From assembly GCA_025964215.1 (NCBI GenBank), contig JAOPZG010000342.1:1-19767 (forward strand): 19,767 nt of DNA, given 5' to 3'. The notes beneath the pieces were generated by a model. The model was not told where the DNA came from. It ran no database searches and was given only the letters and a program-made list of their open reading frames with translations. Origin of the DNA: Conexibacter sp. GTDB lineage: Bacteria > Actinomycetota > Thermoleophilia > Solirubrobacterales > Solirubrobacteraceae. The stretch's first letter is position 1; the number at the start of each line of letters is the position of its first letter. Below are positions 7,949 to 14,125 of this stretch, piece by piece. A program made the translations under genes and the position numbers.

Positions 7949-8881
7949 TCATGACGGTGTTAAGGGCGGTGAGGCGACGGTCGAGGTCTGCGACGTGAAC
8001 GCCAGCAGGGCTGCGGCGACCTCCTCCGGGCGGTCTTCGGCCAGGAAGTGCGCGGCGTCAATGGCAGAGCCGGTGGCGTCGGGCGCCCAGTGGCGCCAGA
8101 CCTCCAGGACATCGCGGTAGGTCTTGGGGAGCGAGCCATGGGCGGCCCACAGCACCAGCACCGGACACGTGATCCGGCGACGCTGGCGGCGGTCGGCCTC
8201 GTCGAGGTCGACGTCGATCGACGCGCCTGCGCGGTAGTCCTCACACATCGCCCGTACCGCCCCCGGATCGTCCAGCGCGCTGCGGTAGATGGCCATGACG
8301 TCGGTCGGGTAGCGGCTGGGCTCGCGGCCCAGGCCCATCCCCTCGCGCACGTGCAGGTCGAAGAACGTCGCCGGGTCGGCGCCGATGAGGCGCTCAGGCA
8401 GCGGGGCGGGCTGGGCCAGGAACGCCCAGTGCCAGTAACCGCGCGCAAAATCTCGGGCGCGCTGCCGGTAGACGTCAGAGGTGGGGACGATGTCGAGCAC
8501 GGCCAGCCGCTCGACGCGTTCGGGATGGTCGAGCGCCATGCGGTAGGCCACCCGTCCGCCGCGATCATGGCCGGCGACGGCGAAGCGGTCGAAGCCGAGC
8601 GCCGCCATGGCCTCGATCTGGTCGCGGGCCATCGCGCGCTTGCTGTGCGCCGCGTGGTCGGGCGTCGGCGAGGGGCGAACCGAGGCGCCGTAGCCCGCGA
8701 GGTCGGCGACCACGACGGTGTGGCGGGCAGACAGCAGCGGTGCCGTCGTGCGCCACATGGCCAGTGACTGCGGATAGCCGTGGAGCAGCAGCAAGGGTGG
8801 GCCGTCGCCGCCGACGAGCGCGTGGACAGGTCCGCGTGGTGTTCGTAGGTCGTGCGCGGTGAAGCCGTCGAACAGGGTCAC
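7949..8881 (-). CDS. Haloacetate (fluoroacetate) dehalogenase-type alpha/beta hydrolase
   Basis: 310 residues from a GTG start at 8881 that overlaps the TGA of the upstream transporter (GTGA), implying translational coupling. Cytoplasmic alpha/beta-hydrolase fold. Visible residues: oxyanion motif HGYPQ (34-38); nucleophile motif GHDRGGR with Asp106, Arg107 and Arg110; Asp130 in LDIVPT; His151-Trp152 in YWHW; Tyr216 in EDYRAG; catalytic His278 in [12 protein letters not shown]. From memory, characterised fluoroacetate dehalogenases use an Asp nucleophile, two Arg for the carboxylate, a His/Trp/Tyr halide pocket and an Asp/His pair. All are present with nearly constant spacing (offset about 4 from the published numbering as I recall it). 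Expected reaction: hydrolysis of a 2-haloacid to a 2-hydroxyacid plus halide. An epoxide hydrolase or another substrate cannot be excluded from sequence alone. Confidence 0.88.
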   Translation of the reverse strand: MTLFDGFTAHDLRTPRGPVHALVGGDGPPLLLLHGYPQSLAMWRTTAPLLSARHTVVVADLAGYGASVRPSPTPDHAAHSKRAMARDQIEAMAALGFDRFAVAGHDRGGRVAYRMALDHPERVERLAVLDIVPTSDVYRQRARDFARGYWHWAFLAQPAPLPERLIGADPATFFDLHVREGMGLGREPSRYPTDVMAIYRSALDDPGAVRAMCEDYRAGASIDVDLDEADRRQRRRITCPVLVLWAAHGSLPKTYRDVLEVWRHWAPDATGSAIDAAHFLAEDRPEEVAAALLAFTSQTSTVASPPLTPS

Positions 8882-9924
8882 AGGACGAGCTCCTTGCTGT
8901 TGGGGACCAAGTCGTGGCGCCCGGGGGTCACGACGACGGTGGGAAAGAACGTGCCGTCGGCGATCGCCTTGATCGAGCGCAGGGCGATGGCCAGCACCAG
9001 GGAGGAGATGAGCACGAGGACCACCCAGCCCAGGAGTCGCTCGTCGTCGGGGTGCGCGTGTCCCACCCACCGCAGCGCGTAAGTGGCCACCGCCGTGTAT
9101 GAGAACGTGAACGACCAGAACCCCGCGGCGAAGGGAAGCCGGCGGTAGACGCCGACCAGGCGCAGCTGCACCAAGACCATCAGCACGCAGTAGCCAGCCA
9201 AGATGTAGGTGATGGTGTCATCGGGGCCGTGGTGCAGGACGAAGTATGCGTTGCCGGCGACCGCCGGCGGTGCAACCTCGATGGCCAGCGTGGGCGCCAG
9301 CGCTGACGGCAAGGCCACCGCGAAGAACAGGCGACCCAGGATCATGGGGCCGATGAGCAGCCAGCAGAGCACGCCGATGCCGAAGGTCATCCAGCCGATC
9401 GTCCGGTAACCCATGAGGGCCGTCACGTTGGCCGCCAGCAGCCCACCGGCCACCGTCGGCAGGAAGTAGCCGGGATGAAACCGGGTGACGTCGAGCTCGC
9501 CGGCGATCCATTGCCCGGTGAGCCAGCCGCCGAGCGCTACGACCGTGATCACGAACGTCAAGGCGACGATCTTGGCCACCGAAGGCGCGTGGGGCAGGAG
9601 GCCTCCGGCGAGCACGAGGGCGACGATGGCCGGCAGCGCCATGAACGGTGAGAGCACGGCGTCCCCGAGCTGTCGCATGACCTCGGCCGGACGGTGGATG
9701 AGGCGACGGAGCAGGCCGCCGGTCAACACCATCCACAAGGCCGCGGCGATCACGAACAACGCGTCGGCGATCACTGCGGGGGTGGACAGAACCGACTCGG
9801 CCACGCGCCAGGCCACGGCGAGGCCGGCGACGCCGAAGGGGATGGCGTAGAAGTTGGGCGGCAGCTCGTCGAGGCTGACCGTCGGTCCGGGCGCCACGGC
9901 TCCCGGATCGCGGTGCGAGGTCAT
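8878..9924 (-). CDS. TDT/SLAC1-family transporter (anion or dicarboxylate channel)
   Basis: 348 residues from the ATG at 9924 (MTSHRDPGAV). It is an integral membrane protein with about ten hydrophobic helices, consistent with the TDT family (TehA, Mae1, Ssu1, plant SLAC1), whose members move small anions, C4-dicarboxylates, sulfite or chloride. Supporting segments are LPPNFYAIPFGVAGLA at the first helix, RFHPGYFLPTVAGGLLA mid-protein, and FWSFTFSYTAVATYALRW (from about residue 269), which resembles the TehA/SLAC1 helix carrying the gating Phe. An alternative in-frame ATG at 9960 adds 12 residues; neither start has a clear Shine-Dalgarno motif, so the start is uncertain by 36 nt. Its stop overlaps the dehalogenase GTG. 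It is the first gene of the - strand run and diverges from the response-regulator operon. The substrate is unknown; its position suggests organic-acid import or halide export. Confidence 0.85.
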   Translation of the reverse strand: MTSHRDPGAVAPGPTVSLDELPPNFYAIPFGVAGLAVAWRVAESVLSTPAVIADALFVIAAALWMVLTGGLLRRLIHRPAEVMRQLGDAVLSPFMALPAIVALVLAGGLLPHAPSVAKIVALTFVITVVALGGWLTGQWIAGELDVTRFHPGYFLPTVAGGLLAANVTALMGYRTIGWMTFGIGVLCWLLIGPMILGRLFFAVALPSALAPTLAIEVAPPAVAGNAYFVLHHGPDDTITYILAGYCVLMVLVQLRLVGVYRRLPFAAGFWSFTFSYTAVATYALRWVGHAHPDDERLLGWVVLVLISSLVLAIALRSIKAIADGTFFPTVVVTPGRHDLVPNSKELVL

Positions 9925-10011
9925 GGAGGTCAGCGTCCCAGCGGCGGGCGCGAACGCCATCGCGCAGCCATGCGATCTTCAGGATCCCGCCCAGCGAGAG
10001 GTGTCGAGGGG

Positions 10012-10031
10012 CGGTCGGGCTAGCCCTACCG
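10012..10031. promoter_or_regulatory. 20-bp dyad, candidate operator (CGGTcGGGCTAGCCCtACCG)
   Basis: CGGTcGGGCTAGCCCtACCG reads the same on both strands except for one mismatched pair (upper with lower case, positions 16 and 27 of the 100xx numbering). The central 10 bp, GGGCTAGCCC (10017-10026), are a perfect palindrome. It lies 88 bp from the transporter ATG and 103 bp from the response-regulator start. This is a typical size and place for the site of a dimeric regulator such as the neighbouring NarL-type protein, but the binding protein is inferred. Confidence 0.5.
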
Positions 10032-10119
10032 TCGGGGGTCCGGCGATCTGAGACGATGGGCGCCCGGACGCCCGTCGCCGTCGGCGGGCGCCCGATTTCA
10101 CCCTCAGGACGCGGCTCAC

Positions 10120-10126
10120 GGAAGGA
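10120..10126 (+). promoter_or_regulatory. Ribosome binding site selecting the TTG start of the response regulator
   Basis: GGAAGGA with a 7-nt spacer precedes TTG at 10134. It outweighs the longer frame from the ATG at 10056, whose 26 extra residues precede the normal receiver-domain start and have no RBS. Confidence 0.65.
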
Positions 10127-10133
10127 ATCGGCC

Positions 10134-10808
10134 TTGACGGCGTTGCGTGTGGTCATCGGTGAGGACGACGTGCTCATGCGCGCGGGGATCGTTCGCCTCC
10201 TGGGCGATGCTGGGATCGATGTTGTCGCGCAGGCAGGGGATGCCCCCGATCTCCTGCGCAAGGTCGTCGCCCATCGGCCGCACGTCGCCATCTGCGACGT
10301 CCAGATGCCCCCGGGGCGTCAAGAGGACGGGCTGCTCGCCGCGATCGAGATGCGTCGCGAGTTCCCCGACATGGGGGTGTTGGTCCTGTCCCAATATCAC
10401 GACCCGTCCTATGCGATGAAGCTGATCGGCGAGCGGCCCGACGGCGTCGGGTATCTCCTCAAGCAGCGTGTGGGAGATGTCGCCGGATTCGTCGATGCCA
10501 TCGAGCGGGTCGCCGCCGGAGGAAGCGCGCTGGACCCCGAGGTGGTGTCCCGCATGCTGCGCCGCGAGCTGCACGGCGACCGGCTCGGTCGCCTGACGGC
10601 ACGCGAGCACGCGGTTCTAGGCGCGATGGCCGAGGGAAAATCCAACGCCGGCATCGCGGCGGCACTGTGCGTGAGCGAGGCGGCGGTTGAGAAGCACGTC
10701 ACCGCGATCTTTCGCAAGCTCGAGCTCGGGATGGTGGGCACCGAGCACCGCCGGGTGCGTGCGGTGCTGACCTACGTCGCCGGCCGTGTCAGGCCCTCGG
10801 TGGTCTGA
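10134..10808 (+). CDS. NarL/FixJ-family response regulator
   Basis: 224 residues from TTG 10134. Receiver domain (about 1-125) with the acidic pocket E10/D11/D12 in VVIGEDD, phospho-acceptor D55 in AICDVQMP, the switch Ser86 in VLVLSQYH and Lys110 in GYLLKQR. A C-terminal LuxR-type HTH (about 154-205) follows: LTAREHAVLGAMAEGKSNAG, then AALCVSEAAVEKHVTAIFRK. It is a DNA-binding output protein, phosphorylated most plausibly by the histidine kinase two genes downstream. It ends three bases before the stand-alone receiver gene, so co-expression is near certain. The dyad 100 bp upstream is a candidate autoregulatory site. All functional residues are intact. Confidence 0.93.
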   Translation: MTALRVVIGEDDVLMRAGIVRLLGDAGIDVVAQAGDAPDLLRKVVAHRPHVAICDVQMPPGRQEDGLLAAIEMRREFPDMGVLVLSQYHDPSYAMKLIGERPDGVGYLLKQRVGDVAGFVDAIERVAAGGSALDPEVVSRMLRRELHGDRLGRLTAREHAVLGAMAEGKSNAGIAAALCVSEAAVEKHVTAIFRKLELGMVGTEHRRVRAVLTYVAGRVRPSVV

Positions 10809-10811
10809 CGG

Positions 10812-11162
10812 ATGGTCGTCGTGCTGGTGGTCGAGGACGATCCTGACTTTCGCGGCCTCATGGTCCAGATCCTCCACGGATGGGGCCACGACGTCGTCGA
10901 GGCGGGCAACGTCGCCGAGGCGATGGCGCGGGTCGCCGAGCGGCGCCCGCACACGGTGGTGACCGACATCGGCCTGCCCGACGGCAACGGCTTTGAGCTC
11001 ACGCAGCAGCTCTTGGCGCTGCCCGGGGACATGCGCGTGATCGTGATCTCATCGGATTCGAGCGCCGGCAACCGAAACGCCGCCCTGCGCGCCGGCGCGA
11101 TCGGGTTCCTCGCCAAGAACGAGCTGTTCAGCGTGGGCATGCAACGTCTGATCGACGCCTAG
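10812..11162 (+). CDS. Stand-alone receiver (CheY-like) response regulator
   Basis: 116 residues, a receiver domain only. The acidic cluster E8/D9/D10 (VVEDDPDFR), phospho-acceptor D52 (VVTDIGLPDGNGFEL), Ser80/81 (VIVISSD) and Lys102 (GFLAKNELF) are all present, so it should accept a phosphoryl group. There is no DNA-binding or enzymatic output. The start ATG lies three bases after the response-regulator stop and the gene ends 64 bp before the kinase start. Possible roles are a phosphate sink, a shuttle in a relay, or an allosteric partner of the kinase; sequence does not decide between them. Confidence 0.9.
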   Translation: MVVVLVVEDDPDFRGLMVQILHGWGHDVVEAGNVAEAMARVAERRPHTVVTDIGLPDGNGFELTQQLLALPGDMRVIVISSDSSAGNRNAALRAGAIGFLAKNELFSVGMQRLIDA

Positions 11163-11204
11163 AGCGGTGCCGGTCACCGACGGCAACGGTTGCCCAGGAA
11201 ACAC

Positions 11205-11220
11205 GATCCCTGACAGGGTC
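11205..11220 (+). promoter_or_regulatory. RBS of the histidine kinase, inside a small hairpin
   Basis: AGGG (11215-11218) has an 8-nt spacer to GTG 11227 and supports that start over the GTG at 11167. The same bases can pair with CCCT (11208-11211) across a GAC loop, which could modestly occlude the RBS. The stem is only 4 bp, so regulation is speculative. Confidence 0.35.
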
Positions 11221-11226
11221 GGCAGC

Positions 11227-14079
11227 GTGCACGATGCGCAGGCACTCGCGCAGGAGCTCTACGCGGCGTTCAACGCGCGCGACGACTTCGCCTGCCGGGA
11301 ACTCCTCGACGACCGCGTGACGTTCCGTACGACCTCGCGCGTGTTCGTCGGACGCGAGGCGACCATGGCCTATGCCCACGAGGTCCTCTGGTCGGTGGCA
11401 GATCTCGTGGTCGAGGTCGAGCGTGTCGTCGCCGCCACCCCCACGACGGCGGTCTGCGAGTTGCGGTTCGAGAGCCTCGAACGGCGTGTGTTCTGCCAGA
11501 TCGTCGAAGTGCGCGAAGGCCGCCTCGTCGACGTCTGCACGTATCGCGCGTCAGAGCCCGGCGAGCCGGCGTCGACGGACGCGTTGCTGTCGGACGGTGG
11601 CGTCGCGCACCACGGCGACGAGCGCGTCGTCCTGCGCCTCCTGAACGTCCTCGCCGCCGAAGAGGCGCCGCCTGAAGAGGCGCTGAGGGCCGTCGTGGAG
11701 GCCGTCTCTGCCCAATTCGGCGGCGCGAGGGCGACCCTCGTGCGCTCCGGGCAGGATGGGCACGAGGTCACGGTCGTGGCGGCCGGCCCCGGCAGCGATG
11801 TCGGGGATGGCCTCACCGTCGCGGCGCAGATCGTGGTCGACAGTGAGCCCTGGGGTGTCCTGACCGCCGGCTGGCCGGGCGGGCGTCCGTCCGTCCGTGC
11901 CGAGACGCGGTTGTCGCGATTCGCCGAGATCGCTGCCGTCGCGATCTCCCGCGCCCGGGCGCGCGCCGATCTGGGACGGCTGGTCGACGAGCAATCGGCG
12001 CTGCGTCGCGTCGCCGAGCTCGTGGCCCACGGCGCTCTCGAGAGTGAGCTGTTTGACGCGGTCGCGGCTGAAGCCGCCCAGCTCATCGACGACGAGGGCA
12101 CGACGCTCGTGCGCTTCGACGGCCCGCGCACCTACACGATCGTGGCGACGTGCGGCGGTCCGGCTCCTGTCGGGCTGAGGGTCGACGTGCCCGATGACGA
12201 CGATGGCACCTCGGCGGAGGTGCTGCGCACCCGTCGCCCCGCTCGGCGGGACGACTATCAGATCGGGTCAGGGCCGCTGTTCGACCGCGAGGACTATGGC
12301 GTTGGCTCCAGCGTGTCGGTTCCCATCCTCGTGGACGATCGGCTTTGGGGCATGCTCGGGACGTTGACCGAGCGACGTCGGCTCCCTGAAGGGACCGAGC
12401 GTCGCCTGCAGCAGTTCGCCGAGTTGGTGGCGGCCGCGCTGGCCAACAGCCAGGCGCGTGCCGAGGTTCAGCGGCTCGCCGATGAAGAGGCCGCATTGCG
12501 GCGGGTCGCAGAGCTCGTGGCGCGCGGCTCAGACGAGGCAGAGCTGTTTGAGACGGTGACGATCGAGGCGGCCGGTCTCGTCGGCAACGAAGCCACGACC
12601 CTCGTGCGCTACGAAGGTGAGCGGACGTTCACGATCCTTGCCACCCACGGTGGCCCGGTGCCTCCCGGGACGACGGTCGTTGTGCCGCCCGATGACCGGG
12701 GGACCTTCGATCAGATGTTGCGCCACCCCGATCGGCCGGCGCGACTGGATGACTACGGATCCGAACCAGGACCACTGTTCACGCGTGATCGCTACGGCGT
12801 CGGCTCGAGCGTCTCGGTCCCGATCCTGGTCGATGACCGGCTGTGGGGGATGCTGGGCGTCTTGACCGAGGGGACTCGCCTGCCGACCGACACGGAGGAG
12901 CGCCTGCAGAAGTTCGCCGCACTCGTCGCCGCCGCGCTGGCCAACAGCCAGGCCCGCAGGCAGCTGGCGACGCTCGCCGATGGGCAGGCGGCGCTGCGTC
13001 GTGTGGCAGAGCTCGTGGCGCGCAGCGCTCCGCTGGACGAGGTGTTTGACGCGGTCGCCAAGGAGACATCGAGGTTGTTCGGAAACCTCGCCGCCGCGCT
13101 GACGCGATTCGATACCGATGGGGTCGGAACCGTCGTGGCCGCCTGCAATAGCGCAGTGCCGTTGAACCTGAAACTGGCGCCTGATGGCGACAGCGTCGTC
13201 GCGCGAGTGTTCAGAACGGGGCAACCGGTCCGCGTCTCCACCTACTCAGGAACGGGCGTGGCCGAGCTCGCGAAGCACTTCGATGTCGGGGCTGCGGTCG
13301 GCGTCCCGGTCACGGTCGACGGAAGGATCTGGGCGACGCTGACTACCAGCACGTCTGGCGCCGAGCTGCCGCACGACAGCGAGTCGCGGCTCGAGGAGTT
13401 CGCGGCCCTGGCGGCCGCGGCGATCGCCAACGCTGAGAACAAGGTCGCGCTGACCGCGTCGAGAGCACGTGTGGTCGCCACCGCGGACGAGACGCGTCGG
13501 CGCCTGCAGCGTGACGTCCACGACGGCGCGCAGGCGCGCCTGGTCCAGACGGTCATCGGTCTCCAGCTCGCGCGAGACGCGATCGCCCGGGGCGGGTCGG
13601 GAGCCGATCACATCGATGAAGCGCTCTACCACGCTGAGCGCGGCAGCAGCGAGTTGCGCGACCTAGTGCACGGCATCCTGCCGGCATCGCTCGACCAGGG
13701 CGGCCTGCGGGCGGGGCTCGAATCGCTGATCGCCGACCTCCCGATGGCCGTGGGCCTCCAGTTCGAGGCCGACGGTCTGCCAACTCCGACGGAGACGACG
13801 GCGTACTTCGTCGTCGCCGAAGCGCTGACCAACGTGGTCAAGCACGCGGACGCGACCAGCACCGAGGTTCGGGTGAGGATCAACGACGACAAGTTGATCA
13901 TCGACATCTCCGACAATGGGAGAGGTGGGGCCGACCCCGCCCGCGGCACGGGGCTGATGGGTCTCTCCGATCGCGTCGCGGCCGCGGAGGGCACCTTGGC
14001 GATCACGAGCCACCGCGGGACCGGCACGGCCTTGCGCGCGGAGCTGCCGGTGGCTGACAGGGCGCCCGTCATCAAGTAA
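11227..14079 (+). CDS. Cytoplasmic histidine kinase: NTF2-like domain, GAF repeats, HisKA_3, HATPase
   Basis: 950 residues from GTG 11227; an in-frame GTG at 11167 would add 20 residues but has no RBS. Domains: NTF2/SnoaL-like (about 1-115: VHDAQALAQELYAAFNARDD, FVGREATMAYAHE, CQIVEVREGRLVDVCTY); a degenerate GAF-like segment (about 130-250); GAF 1 (268-408), GAF 2 (435-573) and GAF 3 (600-738), each preceded by a helical linker of the type ALRRVAELVA; HisKA_3 (about 748-822) with phospho-acceptor His765 in LQRDVHDGAQARL; HATPase (854-945) with N-box Asn869 (AEALTNVVKHAD), G1 Asp896 (SDNGRGG) and GTGLMGLSDRV. No transmembrane helix, so it senses a cytoplasmic signal. GAF 1 and GAF 2 share an identical 22-residue block, indicating internal duplication. 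It should phosphorylate the NarL regulator and perhaps the lone receiver encoded just upstream; the binding-protein gene starts 46 bp later. The signal is unknown. Confidence 0.92.
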   Translation: MHDAQALAQELYAAFNARDDFACRELLDDRVTFRTTSRVFVGREATMAYAHEVLWSVADLVVEVERVVAATPTTAVCELRFESLERRVFCQIVEVREGRLVDVCTYRASEPGEPASTDALLSDGGVAHHGDERVVLRLLNVLAAEEAPPEEALRAVVEAVSAQFGGARATLVRSGQDGHEVTVVAAGPGSDVGDGLTVAAQIVVDSEPWGVLTAGWPGGRPSVRAETRLSRFAEIAAVAISRARARADLGRLVDEQSALRRVAELVAHGALESELFDAVAAEAAQLIDDEGTTLVRFDGPRTYTIVATCGGPAPVGLRVDVPDDDDGTSAEVLRTRRPARRDDYQIGSGPLFDREDYGVGSSVSVPILVDDRLWGMLGTLTERRRLPEGTERRLQQFAELVAAALANSQARAEVQRLADEEAALRRVAELVARGSDEAELFETVTIEAAGLVGNEATTLVRYEGERTFTILATHGGPVPPGTTVVVPPDDRGTFDQMLRHPDRPARLDDYGSEPGPLFTRDRYGVGSSVSVPILVDDRLWGMLGVLTEGTRLPTDTEERLQKFAALVAAALANSQARRQLATLADGQAALRRVAELVARSAPLDEVFDAVAKETSRLFGNLAAALTRFDTDGVGTVVAACNSAVPLNLKLAPDGDSVVARVFRTGQPVRVSTYSGTGVAELAKHFDVGAAVGVPVTVDGRIWATLTTSTSGAELPHDSESRLEEFAALAAAAIANAENKVALTASRARVVATADETRRRLQRDVHDGAQARLVQTVIGLQLARDAIARGGSGADHIDEALYHAERGSSELRDLVHGILPASLDQGGLRAGLESLIADLPMAVGLQFEADGLPTPTETTAYFVVAEALTNVVKHADATSTEVRVRINDDKLIIDISDNGRGGADPARGTGLMGLSDRVAAAEGTLAITSHRGTGTALRAELPVADRAPVIK

Positions 14080-14125
14080 GGCAAACCCTACGAACCGACC
14101 TGCGGCGCGCGATTATCGTGGCGGC
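14080..14125 (+). promoter_or_regulatory. Possible promoter/regulator site before the binding-protein gene
   Basis: The 46-bp gap contains AAACCCTAC (14083-14091), sharing CCCTAC with the dyad at 10012-10031, and an unusually AT-rich GATTAT (14111-14116) 9 nt before the ATG. With 19 bp between the two elements they could act as regulator/-35 and -10 sites. The binding-protein ATG has no clear RBS, which would fit a leaderless or nearly leaderless transcript. Confidence 0.35.

Larger units (their letters stand above)
9925..10133. promoter_or_regulatory. Divergent intergenic region between transporter and response regulator
   Basis: 209 bp separate the divergent start codons and should hold promoters for both transcription units. 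It contains the dyad at 10012-10031 and the RBS of the response regulator. I could not confidently pick -35/-10 hexamers; GC is high throughout. No additional small gene is supported. Confidence 0.6.

Noticed and set aside
9218..10291. Open frame of 357 residues overlapping the TDT transporter
   Set aside because: Arg/Pro-rich shadow of the transporter frame running across the promoter region into the response regulator; no domain seen.
11466..11482. Perfect 7-3-7 inverted repeat GTTCGAG-AGC-CTCGAAC
   Set aside because: It lies inside the kinase NTF2-like domain and encodes FESLE in a conserved-looking strand, so chance within coding DNA is the simplest explanation.
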